This document shows, in pieces, positions 1 to 12,323 of a stretch of 64,000 bases of DNA (positions are counted from its first letter, which is position 1; each line of letters opens with the position of its first letter). Origin of the DNA: Ciona savignyi. Taxonomy: Eukaryota; Chordata; Ascidiacea; Phlebobranchia; Cionidae. The stretch is taken from contig CH003284.1 in NCBI GenBank assembly GCA_000149265.1, positions 413,039-477,038 of the forward strand, read 5' to 3'. Below the pieces are notes generated by a model. It had not been told where the DNA came from and made no database searches. It saw nothing but the letters and a program-made list of their open reading frames with translations. The position numbers and the translations under genes are program-made.

Positions 1-1114
1 CTTTAATTTTATTGCACAAGTTTAGCCTGTTTCACTCAAAAGGATTTTCATATAGGAATGCAGTTTTGAAAATATCAAATTCCATACTACCAGAAATGGA
101 ACAGAGTAACATTCTAAAACATCTCAATATAAAAATTACCACTGTCTTATTGGGCTTTTAGTACAAATCTTTCCAAATGCACTCTAGTGACATTTCATCA
201 TTTTTGTCATTTAGAAAACCATTATTATTATTCTTGATTGCTACATACTCATTAGTTACTTGTTGCGATTAAAATTGCTTGCAGTTTAAGAACCAAGTGA
301 ACTGTTAGTTGTTTATCTTTGTTTTGGCTTCACTATTATATCAGAATTGTTTTTAAGATTGGTTTACACGCTAGTTTGAAAGCAAGCAATGCCCAGATAA
401 CATACATAATTAAAGATTTTGCATTACTATAAAATCACTGAATTTTTAGTTCTACAGTGGTTAGAGCAGCTGATACTTAAGTGTAAATTGCTAACCTATA
501 TTAGGTCTAATACAAAACAATGAGGCATTGAAACGACCATATTTTTAACAAGTCTGCCCCAATTCCCTTATTCATTATACTTAAAATATAAATTTTAACA
601 GCAAATATTAGTATAAAGAAAATTTACTAATATCAGTGTTTAAACGAATACACAAATATAATATTGAATTTAAAAAAAAATTATAACATAGATTAAACCA
701 ACATATTAACATTTTTTCAAACAATGAAATATGGTATTTTAACTAAAATATGTGCATGTGTCACTGTATAGTTCTTTAAGGTTCTATCGCCATACTTCAC
801 GTATTGGTCCTACTACAGAGTTAACATACGCACATACCGGTGCTTTGACCTTTAATATTCTTATTACTGGTACTGATCTAGTCTGTATGGCAAAAACTTC
901 GTTTTATAAAAATATAGAAAAGTTATTTTTTAATCACAACTGGGTTAATACTCCGACAGTCAAATCCGAGGTACACGATACCAAGACTCACTCTGGGTAC
1001 ATAGAACCGAGCATAGATTTGCCGGTCAAACTTTTTACTGTTTTTTAGTTCCTTCTCTCCTGTTATAAAAAACAGTCCGAGTCAAATACGGTGTTTTTGT
1101 AATGGGGCATCCCC

Positions 1115-1275
1115 TTCTTCGATACCTCGCTGTTCTAATAATTTCGGTGAAAAAAGAGATCTTTAATCAGCACCGATTCGCATACAGTATTCAATTCTTC
1201 GATACCTCGCTGTTCTAATAATTTCGGTGAAAAAAAGAGATCTTTAATCAGCACCGATTCGCATACAGTATTCAA
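1115..1275 (+). repeat. Tandem duplication, 80-bp unit, two copies
   Basis: TTCTTCGATACCTCGCTGTT begins at 1115 and again at 1195. The two 80-bp units are identical except for one extra A in the A-run of the second, so the duplication is recent or the pair is kept similar by conversion. Confidence 0.9.
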
Positions 1276-1648
1276 TTAAAAAATAAGGTAACATTAGGCC
1301 CCGTATATAAAAGTTGTCTGAAAAATTAAAAGATTGATGATGAGTCAACTAGAAAAGAAAGATACAGTTTTATATAATATAACTTAGTGGTGAAAGTGTC
1401 CCAATTTCCACTATTTTATACTAAGATCATAAAAGGCTTTATTCGGTGATGAGTCGGCTGCATTATTCGATGTAAAAACAGCCCCTTGAACCCGACGCTG
1501 AGGAACAGTTATATAACCACTTCATCGAACTTTGGGTATCTATAAAAAGGAATACCAGTGCTTCATTTCGGTAATAAACATGAGTATTCGATCATACGCT
1601 CGAGGTAACAATATCAACTAAATTTATTTTAATTAAAGAGCGGAGTAC

Positions 1649-1755
1649 GGTCGTATGGCCGAATGGTTAGCGCAACCGATACATATACCTACATATACAA
1701 AAACGCTCCAAGTGATGAGCCTATCCTGGGTTCAAAACTTGTCTCAATAAAAATT
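1649..1755 (+). repeat. SINE-A (tRNA-derived) copy
   Basis: A-box-like TGGCCGAATGGTTAGCGC, then CCGATACATATACC and a degenerate B box GGGTTCAAAACTTG. The head resembles tRNA-Ser/Leu in A-box wording, but there is no anticodon stem. Confidence 0.75.
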
Positions 1756-1771
1756 TAAGGATCAGTTGTAC

Positions 1772-1860
1772 AGACGTGTGGCCGAATGGTTAAAGCGATC
1801 CATACATATAAATATTTAAATACAAAGATCGGTTTTGGTTATGAGCACATCAGATTGGAA
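1772..1860 (+). repeat. SINE-A copy, degenerate 3' half
   Basis: CGTGTGGCCGAATGGTTAA is intact; the B box is eroded. It lies directly behind the preceding copy in the same orientation. Confidence 0.6.
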
Positions 1861-4800
1861 ACAAGCCCCTCCTCCCTCCTTCCAAAAAGTTGAGGTTGTT
1901 TTGCACAACCGGTACCTACAACCGACACGCATATAAAACACATAACATAAAATTTCTTTCTGGGGGTAAAACATTATCCATAGTTAATGACATTAATTTG
2001 TTCATGTACGGTCACATATTCTACAGTGGGTCAACATTAATAATTGTCTGCGGTATGGTTATTTATATAGTCATCGTTGCTATTATGGCCTACAAGAAAT
2101 ATTTATAAATCTGCTGAAGAACACTCTGACATCAAAACTACTAATATAAAACGTTTATGACGTCACTGAATTATGATTGTGAAAGCGTCATACTTAGTTT
2201 AAGATAGACGGTTGTTATAGTGCTATGATTGGGGTCTCTTTATCGCTTAATCTCGGCGATTGATCTTACCCAAATACTACCAACATTATCATTGCCTCGA
2301 TTTAGACATCAGGACACTGTTTAGTTAACGAGCAAGATATTTCGTAGTTTGTCATCATACAAATTTCATGCATGCGTGTTTGTAAAGATAACGCAATAAC
2401 AAACATAAACCATTGTAAGACGAGTGGTGTGATGGCCTGAGGCCACTTGGCGCTTTGCTTTGGAGGTGACTTACAATTATCCGCACTGAATCGAAGAAAC
2501 AAAAGCCGCACCTTGTCCGTGGTCACTCTCAGAACTTTTGTTGAAACAAGACGACGAGTTTGGATTGAACAAGTGTCTTGAAAGGCTCACGCCATTTATC
2601 TCTGTAGAGAAACATGTGCGACACAAATAAGCGAAGTAATAAGATGCCAGATTACAAGTTTATATAAGCATACACTGGAATAAAAAAGTCAGCAAAATGG
2701 GAAATTTGAATGACTATTTTCAGCTATCAGCGTTCCTGTCTACAGTTTAGCTAGCCCTCCCTGTAAGAAGCAATGTACCATATTGTTGGGTAAAAGCAAT
2801 ATTTAACTGTCGCACGCCGGACACATTAGAAACCTAACTAGTTTATTTGTAGTTTGTGTTACGTCAATAAATATAACATAGTCGTCATTCACCATCAAAG
2901 AAGGAAGGAAAACGTCTAAACTAAACTAGGATTAAAATACGTCAATACAAAACCACACGACGTTGTATCAACAAGACATTGTCGTTAAACGAGTAAATGA
3001 ATTTGATCAATATTTACGAAAAACAGAAAATTATTATTTTTTTCGCTATGCTAACTTAATTTTATTCCATCCTTGTATTACAATCTTAACGACCCCTTTA
3101 ATTCACGTGGTATATTAAAATATAGCGGGAAGTGGTTAGCACGAAATATTCAACTTAAATTTTTGAGTTAATAGAGCTACGCAGTTTTAAGTGTTTAACT
3201 GATAAAGGCTTTATTTAAAAGACAACTATACAAAAATAAGAGTATAACGAAACCCACTTAAACGGCCAGGTAAACAAGTACCCAGATGGGTCCCAAAAGT
3301 ATTTTTTTTATTTATCTTGGGCTTGTTGTAATTTCAGAATTGTTATGAACCAAGGATTGTACTTATAAAGATATCCGTTATACATGGAACTTTTAAACGA
3401 CCTTTTAACCCACTAATAGTCCATATTGATTTAGAATTCTAACTAAGCCAACAGGATCACTAAAACATTTTTATGTAGAAATCAGTATATGCATCGTTCG
3501 TGTTAAACATTTAACCACTCATGTCAGGAGTTTCAGTTTAGGTGGTCAGTGTACTAGGCAGCCATAATCTCATTTGTAAATAAGCCTTGTATTAAATGTA
3601 TCAATGTAAAGTCTAGCAGAGTCTTGAAACCTATGGGTCTCCAGTCTATGCAGTCAGCCCAACTTTTACAGGCTTCAGTTGTGAAAGTACTGGCAGGGTT
3701 GTATTTCATTATGTTATTTGAAACTGCTAACAAGTGGTGATTTTTTGTTTTTAACTTATACTACATCATTAAAGCACGTAACCACATGCATATCTTTAAC
3801 GTAGTGGGCACATGAACTACAGTGACAAATATGGGATTTATTCGACTGCTTTGACACAAACACCCCACATGGATTACGGCCAAGGCCGAGACATATTCTT
3901 TCCAGGTTAGTAACATATCAATAAGTTATATATTTTTAAATAATTGTAAAAGTAATACAATTAACAGCCAGGCTATTTGCATATTGTTGTGGATAACTGA
4001 TTCGCACAAACGTCTAAAGATTATCAGAAGGCAATTATGACCAATTGCGAAATAATATGTTGTTTTTCGACAAATCATATTGTATAGCTGCGTACAGGAA
4101 GATAAGAATAAAAAATAAATTAAAAAAAGTTGTAAACATTTTAATGCGATATAACTTAAAACCCCTTAAACCAACAAATTCGTTACGCCCCAATTCGACA
4201 ACAAAGTTAAGCTATAAACTATCATTTATTCGTTAAAATCTCATTACAAGCCCAGGCCAAGTTGAATTGCGAATGGTCTACCAGCCATTACTTTCTAGTT
4301 GGTAAAGATAAGATTTCTATGCTCATAGAGTTATAAAAAAAACTCCATAATTTACACATCTTTTTAAAACTCCCACTTTATTTGTAATGCTTATTACTAA
4401 AGATTTAGAAGGTATAAATTCCGCCGAACGGAAATTCCTTGCTTGTATATGACGTCACAACCACCTAGCAGACGACATTCAAGTGTTTTTCCCCTAATGT
4501 TAACTCATGGAAATGCCGAGATAACTATCTCCTGTATTAAAGTATAGTCCCGAACGTGACCCCGGCCAGGTTGCGAATATCGCGTGACATACTGGCCCGC
4601 GAACTTGAAAGTGTTGCCCAGCCTCACTTCACAACCTGTCTGCCCCACTTTACATTGCGGAAGCGAAATTTTACGGGTAACACTAAATCGGACGAAGCAA
4701 ATCTTTTAATTGCAGTCACTGCTTTGCGGTCGAAGCAACCTATGGAAATTATAATGACGCGTTTTCCGCAGCTATTATGCCGGACGGGGATTTTGGTTTA

Positions 4801-5888
4801 ATCCTTTTCAATTATTATCACCGTGAAAAACATTTTTTGGACATTTTAATTGGTTAGTACAGCGATTTCTGTCAAATGCACGTAAACAAACCTTTAGAGT
4901 ATTTGCTTGTTCACTATTTTATTATACGAAAAACAGTTTTGTGTAAAAAAGCTTCTGTAAAGGCAAACTATGCATTATGACTCTGATTTTATCGATCTTT
5001 TTTTTAAAGGAAACCCAACATATATGATTAATCTTATGAAACGAGAGGCAGGTTTGATTATCTTTCGTTTACCATACAAGGTGTGCATATTCCACACAAC
5101 AATATCTTATCTTGTTCCGCGGGATAAAGCTAATATGAGTCAGTCAGTTTCGTTCCTCACTTTCTTCTTATTGTAGAAGATTTATTATGCTGCCACATTT
5201 AAGTCTGTTTTATTTATAAGCGAGAGTAACAACGCAATTTTATTGTTTGTCGTTGTTAATACAGATTATTAAACCGCTGTCAATAAACATGACCTTATTT
5301 AAATTTATAATTCTCGCGGTTTAAGTATATGTGGTGAGTTTAATTCGCATGGTATTTTCAAATATTTTCGCTTTCCCACAACAAGTATATGTAGTCAACA
5401 ATAATCAAAGAAACTAAGGCAAAGGGCACAATTATATATGTATTAAAAAAAACAATCATAAACGTATTAAAACATAGCAACTAAAACACAAAACCGGACA
5501 TAATAGTTAAGCACAGTAGTTTCCAGGGTCTCTTTTCTAATTCTTAATTGTGCTGCAAGATGTTACAACACAATATGCTGTTTGAATTCCGCCTGTCAAT
5601 AAAATCAAAGTTTAGTGCAACAATCATATTGTTTTTTTTTAAATTGGACTATTTTAACATAAATAAAGATTGTTTTTTTGCTGTATGACTAAACAGGCCG
5701 CAAGTAATTCTGGTGTATAAGAATAAATAACTGTTTCGTCACAAGTGCGCCCATTGTTAAATTGTGTGCATAAACATGTAGGCACACCGATACAATCTCG
5801 CCGGTTTATTGGGCTAAAGATAATTTTTTCTCGTTGGTGGATTGCGTAAGCTAAAAAAGGTCAAGGAAATATTTAATGTGCTATAGCT

Positions 5889-6054
5889 GGGTTGGGCAAC
5901 TTCTCTATTCGGCGGGACAGATGTGGGAAAATAAAGTTCTTGGTGGGCCGGATTATTACATGATTAGTATTTAATATCTTAACAGGGTATGGTTAGATAC
6001 AGTCTGTAGGTCGGTCGAAATTCCTTCGCGGGCCGTATGTTGCCCTTACCTGCG
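5889..6054 (-). mobile_element. hAT-type MITE, about 165 bp
   Basis: The reverse complement aligns along its whole length with 60171-60336, including ACTGTATCTAACCATA and CCGGCCCACCAAGAACTT, with GGGCAAC inverted ends. A shorter relative is at 43693-43841. Confidence 0.75.
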
Positions 6055-7262
6055 CTACAGTTTTTAAACTACTTTTGTATTGTAATACAAAGCGAATACG
6101 TTTAACAAGAATTGGCGATCGTATAAAAAAGGACTAGCCCGGAATAAGTGAGAATGCAACCAGCTGGGTTCGCATGTTGTTCTTGCTAATCTGGCTGCGT
6201 CTGCTAACAATAGATAAACCACATACTCTTTACATCAGTAGTTTTCAATCTTTTTGACCTCGTAGCGTACCAGAGACCAATTAAGAAACGAAAGGGCGCC
6301 CCTTGCATTGGAAGTCAAAACAATATGCTAAATACTCAAAACATTACAATGAAAAAAACAAACTAGACACTAACCATTTAGTAGTTTATGATGAATGCAC
6401 CTTCTGTCGTAAATTTACGAAATGCAAGTGTGGCGCACCTATAGCTTATCCTTGCGGCTCACCATTTGAGAAACACTGCTCTACAAAGACGTGAAACAAA
6501 AAGGAGATAGAAGGGAGTGTTTTGGTTAAACCTATGGTTAAACCGTGTTTTTTTAACTTTGCTGTGCTAAAATCTTCGCAAGGTGTGCTTTTATATACTG
6601 TTTGTTAAACCGTTTGATGCCACCATTCCTTTATATGTTGTTTCGGGGAAAATAATTCTAAAATAAAAATGGCGTAAGCGGTCGATGTCTCGATTTAAAT
6701 CACATCCGTTGGTGGGCGCTGAAGAGTTATTTCATGTCGCCAGAAACGTCAGAAAATCTACAACGTAAACTAAATGATTTACAAAGCGAAACATACTAAA
6801 CTGTAGTTTTGGAGATAACATAAAAGGTATGTGTTGGTATACCGCATAGCAGGTTTCTAAAGAATATAACCCAAGGCTTAAAAGGGTGGCAAAAGGCCAA
6901 AATTGGCGCGTACTACTCCAAGACTGTATGTTGTACCTCCTTGCAAAACCGAATCGTCTGCCAATAATGAAAACTAACTTAAAGTTAGTTAGCCCCAAAT
7001 CGTATATATTTGGGTTTACACTTGGTAACTGGATTTTCCTCTAAAATTGAAAATGTCTTCCAGCAATATACATTGGACCAAAGCAGATAAACTACGATGG
7101 AAAACTACAAACTATTTTCAATGTTAGGCTACTGCAGTACACGTCTGTTCGTTAATATGTGACATTTTACAATCTTGATACACTGCATACAATAGTGAAC
7201 ACATGCTTGTATGCATACGCCACAATAAAATGACGGTTGAAAAGTACAGCATCATTTGAACA

Positions 7263-7342
7263 CCACCTCTAATATACCGCCACTGTAGGGAAAGTGTTAA
7301 ATAGAGTGCGGTGACGCTGATGCAAATAGAGGTGTTACGGTA
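7263..7342 (-). mobile_element. MITE ending in TACCGTAA, partial copy
   Basis: Read on minus it starts TACCGTAACACCTCTATT and contains CCGC and TATTAGAGGTGG motifs shared with the MITE at 33403-33506; the second terminus is missing. Confidence 0.55.
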
Positions 7343-7756
7343 ACTGAATTATGGTTTACATTCGGATACCGTACTAGTATTATTTCGCCAACCAAATGAT
7401 TGGGGCGTATTATTCATTAGCATAAATCGAGAAAACCAAATTTGAATTTACCAATCTTATATTTATTTATGGTCGTATAAGCCACAGTTTAGTGGTTGAT
7501 CTTAATGTTCTATTCACGTTTACCCTTGCGACTAATTATCCTTTAGTTATGTTACTGTGCGGTTAATGACTGTATTTGGTCAACTTAATCGCGTTGTTTT
7601 TACACAATGAGTGAAATTACATTTCCCAACGGATGACTAACCCGGCAATAATGGCAAACATTGCACCGCCGAACGTTGAATATATCACAATCTGGGCTCT
7701 TATATGGCTATTGAGTATTTCGGTGGTCAACCTTTTGAACATGTCATATAGATTTT

Positions 7757-7882
7757 TTTTAACCGAGCTTAGTTTCGAACCCATTTTGGACTCGTCACTA
7801 GGACCGTTTTTTTTGCATAGAATTGGTATATATCTATATCTGTATCTGTCGCGTTAACCATTCGGCCACACAACCGTACCGT
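7757..7882 (-). repeat. SINE-A copy
   Basis: Minus-strand copy with A box GGCCGAATGGTTAACGCGAC and B box GGGTTCGAAACTA. Confidence 0.8.
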
Positions 7883-8689
7883 CATATACGATAATTAGTC
7901 ACAGCGTTCTTCCAATACAAACTGCATGGCCATCTACAATCTGAAGAAGTGTTCTTGTGACTGTCATACCTAAATAATTCCAGACACTTAACAAATAATC
8001 AGTATTTGAAATTACAAAATAAAAACAGCGGTCTGATTTTCTGACTGAGGATATTAGTAGTTTTGATGCGTTTGCCATCGATACCTGCAATTATTGCTTA
8101 CTGTAGACATGACATTAATGACTTGGTAAATATAGTGTGATTTACCTCTTTATACACAGACCGGCCGTTTCTCTCGTTTGTTTATATACATTATATAGCT
8201 AGCTTACACGTGTATTAAACAATTTTATGAAGATTAGTCTATACAAAAAGTGTACGGAAAATGGTTTATAAACGACGTCATAATTGTATGTTCGGTTGTC
8301 TTATTGGTATTGGGAAACAATTTTGGAAGTATGGGACTCGGGTTAAATATATCACCGATCGTACTAACACACTGTTTGTGTCAATAATATAATTATTTGC
8401 ATTTAGTGACCACCACTGTCTGTGTGTGTCCGTATGTGGCGTAGGTGCGTGAACAAAATATGGTCGCCTGGACACGAAATCAGAAAGTTAATGCTAAAAA
8501 TCATCCGTACATCTATATTTTTTGAATCTTAAAATGTACTGTTTTAAGGTTTAAGTCGGAAGATGTTTAGCAAATTCAGATTTGGGCTGCGTTAAAAAAA
8601 TTGCCGGTTTAGAGCATCAGACAGCCTACACTTATCCTATAAAAACTGCCTTTATGTTGTTATTTTTTATTTGACCGGGTTTTTTTATC

Positions 8690-8787
8690 AGGGGTTTGAA
8701 ACTATAACCCGTTCATCACTTGAAGCGTTTTGTATAGTTCGGTATGTATCGGTCGCGCTAACCATTCGGCCACACGACCGCACCAGG
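8690..8787 (-). repeat. SINE-A copy
   Basis: Minus-strand copy, A box GGCCGAATGGTTAGCGCGAC, B box GGTTATAGTTTCAAA degenerate. Confidence 0.75.
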
Positions 8788-10000
8788 GCATTGCCTTGAC
8801 CTAGTACATTGATTAACGTGTTGTTAAGCCCTGTGATGGCCAGTTTATCGTTGCAAACAGCGTGTATCGTACCCTTAACCTTTCGTTTGATAGACGTTTC
8901 CTTTTCATTTGTTTTATATATAAATGTACGCGTGGATATTTTAATCATTACGTTACCAGGTACTGGGTCTACAAGAACTTGATTTGTGTGTTTAAAAGTC
9001 GCCGATCAAGTTGTTATATTTAATTCCGTACATGATTTGTTTGATCTAGCCTAACTACGGCCCACTGGAAATAATGTAGGCGTTTTGGGTTGGTATTAGC
9101 GGGCCGAAGTAACACATGGAAATTCACAGGCTTCACATCATTGTTATTTTGCGCCTTCTGTATACTCAGGAGAAAATGGTTTCCGCCTTCGCAGGAACAC
9201 AACTGCCGGAAGGTCGATTTAAAATTAGTCGCCATAAGAACGGTTGCATGCTTCGGGAATTTCCTGGTTTAGTTTTGTGCCTACGAAAGCACTGGAAATT
9301 TCATGAAACGCTAAGTTAAAATAAAGAAAACTTGAAACACGAAGTTTTCTTGAAACACAGAGTCAAAAAAATACGTGGTTTTAATTACTTAGATACGGTT
9401 GATAACAAAAATAAGAGACATTCCAGTCTTTTGTTTGTTTTACTTACACACCGAAATCATAAAAAAAATGTATTTTTTAGATGGGGGTTTATAACTTTGT
9501 ATTATAAAATTTGGTTATACGACGTTTGCAGGATTCTCTATAACGATTTGTATAAACTATTAAAAAAGTTCACACTTTCCGTAAATTGACGCCACTAATT
9601 CGGCATGACCATATATACCAATGCATAATGCTGCACTTGCCACAGTTGTGCTAGCCGAAACTTTTGGTGCCAGGCAGAACCAACCTAGCCCCGTGCTCGA
9701 CGGTGATATCGTGCTTAAGCTTACTAAACAAATCGCTCCCTAAATATTTCAATTTAAACAAAAAAATCTTATGTTTTCGCCAATCTATTATAACCAGTCA
9801 TTTTGGACAGTACGCGAATTTACATAAGTTAAGGTATATTTGGCTGAATATTTAATATCAATTCAAAAAATAGCGTGTCTAAAAATACAGTTTTCGTATT
9901 ATGCCTTAAGCTAGGCGCCAGTAAACAACTCTGATATGATTAGACACCGTGTACTATTTATAGCAATATCTTTACCGAACTGCGTAAGAATGCATAAGTG

Positions 10001-10053
10001 TGACGTATAATTGTGACGTATACCCATTGATGCTGATGTAAGAATGACGTATA
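10001..10053. promoter_or_regulatory. Cluster of three TGACGTATA motifs
   Basis: TGACGTATA occurs at 10001-10009, 10014-10022 and 10045-10053, in the same orientation. TGACGT is the half site bound by CREB/ATF proteins. Whether it is regulatory is a guess; it lies 2.2 kb upstream of the candidate distal MYRF exon. Confidence 0.3.
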
Positions 10054-12211
10054 AGCCTCGCGATTGTATCGTTATGTCATAATCCAAATACAGCATAAGG
10101 TGGCACGATCATGAGCCTACTGTTTGTTTAATGCAGACCCATCCATATAGCATGCGCCATTCAGAACCAAGTCCCTATTATTTGATATACACCCAAACAT
10201 AATACTCAACCATCATTATAATTGTACAGTTGTAGGTCCGGTACAGGTGTACCCTAATTTTCACCAGGATTTAATTTACCTAGAAATTTCGCTTCATTAC
10301 AGCCCATTAAGAGAAGGCGTGGGCGCAAAATTTGAACCAAGTGGTTTAATTTATCGGAAGTCATTCAAGGTTATTAAACAAGGGAGGCAACGAAATTTGA
10401 TTTAGGCCGCGCGTTGTGTCTTTTCGATTTTGGTTTAGCATCCAAAGACCTAAACTTTTGAGCATAAAGTTTGCTGATTCGATAGCTTATCGTGCATTTT
10501 TCTACGCATTATTTACCTACTTCTTCTCAAGGAAAAATGTGTCAAAACAGTTCGTATTACTCACCTTATGACGTCATAAACGGTCATCCACTACCGGAGG
10601 CTATGGCGTTGCGCTTCGTGTCAGGATCTTTCGAACGCGAAATTGGAGCTAAATTTATTTCGAAAATACAACTCAGGTTGCCCAAAACCTTTCCCCCTTG
10701 CATATCATTTGTAGGTTTTTCTGCGAAAGACGTGATTTTGAATAACCGAAGAATCATAGATCACGGAATATGGTAAGGATCCACGAAGAGCATAGGCTCT
10801 TAGAGACAGTGTGTAGGAAAAGTGTGGCGTGGTAGAGCATATTGCGTACGCCTTTTGTTTAATATTAAAGACGTTTAATTTGGTAATGTATTTTGGTAAA
10901 CGTATGAGTGATTATTGGAATATAATCTTCGGTATTATCTGTGAGTTACTTATCCAAAGCGCAATGATTCTGTCAGTGGTTTGATCGGTGGAGTGAATAC
11001 AGTTACATGCGCCTGGCTGGAGGAACCGACAAACAGGGCTCCGGAAGTAGTTTGGTTGCAACAAGCCTTATAATGGAGTTTTGCGGAATGCACCAACGAA
11101 TATCGGTTGTGGAAACTGTGTTGAAGTCACCCAGGACCCGAGATTGAAGTCACGCGATTTCCGGGCGATAAGAAAACACTTTCAATGAATGCCAGTTGCA
11201 TTTCTTTTGCTTCTGGCGAAGTGCTGGGGAATTTGGATTGTGAAACACTGTACTTCCAGTAGGAAAGCGCAGTTGAAAGTCCGTCGGGAGTTTGGAATAA
11301 TATGCTGAGGATATTAGCTAAAAAAGTATCGCAACTCTATCAGTCTTCGGCATGAAGGAGTTACAGAGACCAAGGATTGTCCGACAATAGTTCGTGAGCT
11401 AGAATTTCAGTTATTTGTGGACGGAGTTCGGATATCGGAATTACCAATACGGATTAGATGGATCGAAAATAGACTTAACATACGGAGGCCTAAAATACCG
11501 AAAGTTTGGAAGTACTGGCGTCACTTCCCCGAAATTTGAGTCTTTTGCCGAACGTTCTATTTAGGTCTTTATCTGATATATTTGTGAAACAAATTTTAAA
11601 AGCGTTTGGCCAGAATACTCTTCAACGTGTTAAAAGAGGCGGAGTTTGCTGGTCGCTCCTCAATTGCCGGGAAGAACACACGCAATGATTATTGAGTACT
11701 GCGGAAATGTGGTGAATCCCTCGGGTTAGGTCGTCAGTTGAGATTAACATATTTCGAAGGATTATATCGGGAGAAAACAAGACTCTATGTATCCAGAGCA
11801 ACATTCAGAACGAACAACCGCAATTTTAATCTGATTTTCCGTGAAAAAACTTGAGTTTATTTTATCAACAATGCGTTATTAACTTCGTCTGTTGTAGGTC
11901 ATAACACATAACGTGTAGAGGTGGTAAATAACTAGAAAGGTAAGGCATGAACGTAAAATCATTAAAGTAATAATATGTATTCGTGTGTTAGGTAATCTTT
12001 TTAGACTTGATTCATTTTTGTGGACGCAAATGTGGTAATTAAGTTTGATTGCCAGCTGTACTTAACTTAAGGTCTTCAAAGTCGACATTATATTATTTTG
12101 TAACTGTACGTTTCAATTGGCGGCCATGTTGAATTATAGGTATCGTTACTTTGTTAAAATATTTGCAAAAATACTGGCTTGAGATCAACACCGGATAATC
12201 CTATTGTTATT

Positions 12212-12323
12212 ATGACGGAATGCATACGTAACAATCGTGTTGACATGTTCCGAACTCTACACGCCGAAATGATCGACTCTCTTGACGTCATTAAGGAAGA
12301 GCCGCCGGATCAATTCTTCAACG
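12212..12323 (+). CDS. MYRF: Candidate alternative distal first coding exon of MYRF
   Basis: An ATG at 12212 opens 37 codons plus one base, ending AACG before a GTCAGT donor. The proximal first exon at 16014 also ends AACG, before GTAAGT, so both leave a single G and both splice in frame to exon 2 at 16947, forming an Asp codon. The peptide contains VIKEEPPDQFFN, and its last residues, DQFFN, resemble the QRFFEG that precedes the same position in vertebrate MYRF as I recall it. The proximal exon lacks this. No other gene was found that this exon could join. I infer a second promoter upstream of 12.2 kb. No transcript evidence is available to me, and an independent small gene is possible. Confidence 0.55.

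Larger units (their letters stand above)
1..12211. other. Intergenic region upstream of MYRF, no gene recognised
   Basis: AT-rich DNA with only short open frames (under 100 codons), none with a recognisable domain or neighbouring splice partners. The repeats in it are listed separately. Long stretches (about 1.9-5.8 kb, 8.8-10 kb) hold nothing I can name. Confidence 0.6.

Noticed and set aside
1649..1755. Possible tRNA genes at the GGCCGAATGGTTA ... GGTTCGAA sites
   Set aside because: A and B boxes are present, but there is no acceptor stem or anticodon stem and the units are dispersed in many copies; they are SINE heads.
4556..4801. 81-codon open frame
   Set aside because: No recognisable family and no flanking exon signals; treated as chance.
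6303..6494. Cysteine-rich 63-codon frame
   Set aside because: No ATG at its start, no family match that I recognise, next to a MITE; too short to support.
10492..10776. 94-codon open frame with an ATG at 10492
   Set aside because: No recognised domain, no splice partners, ordinary length for chance in 64 kb. A real small exon cannot be excluded.
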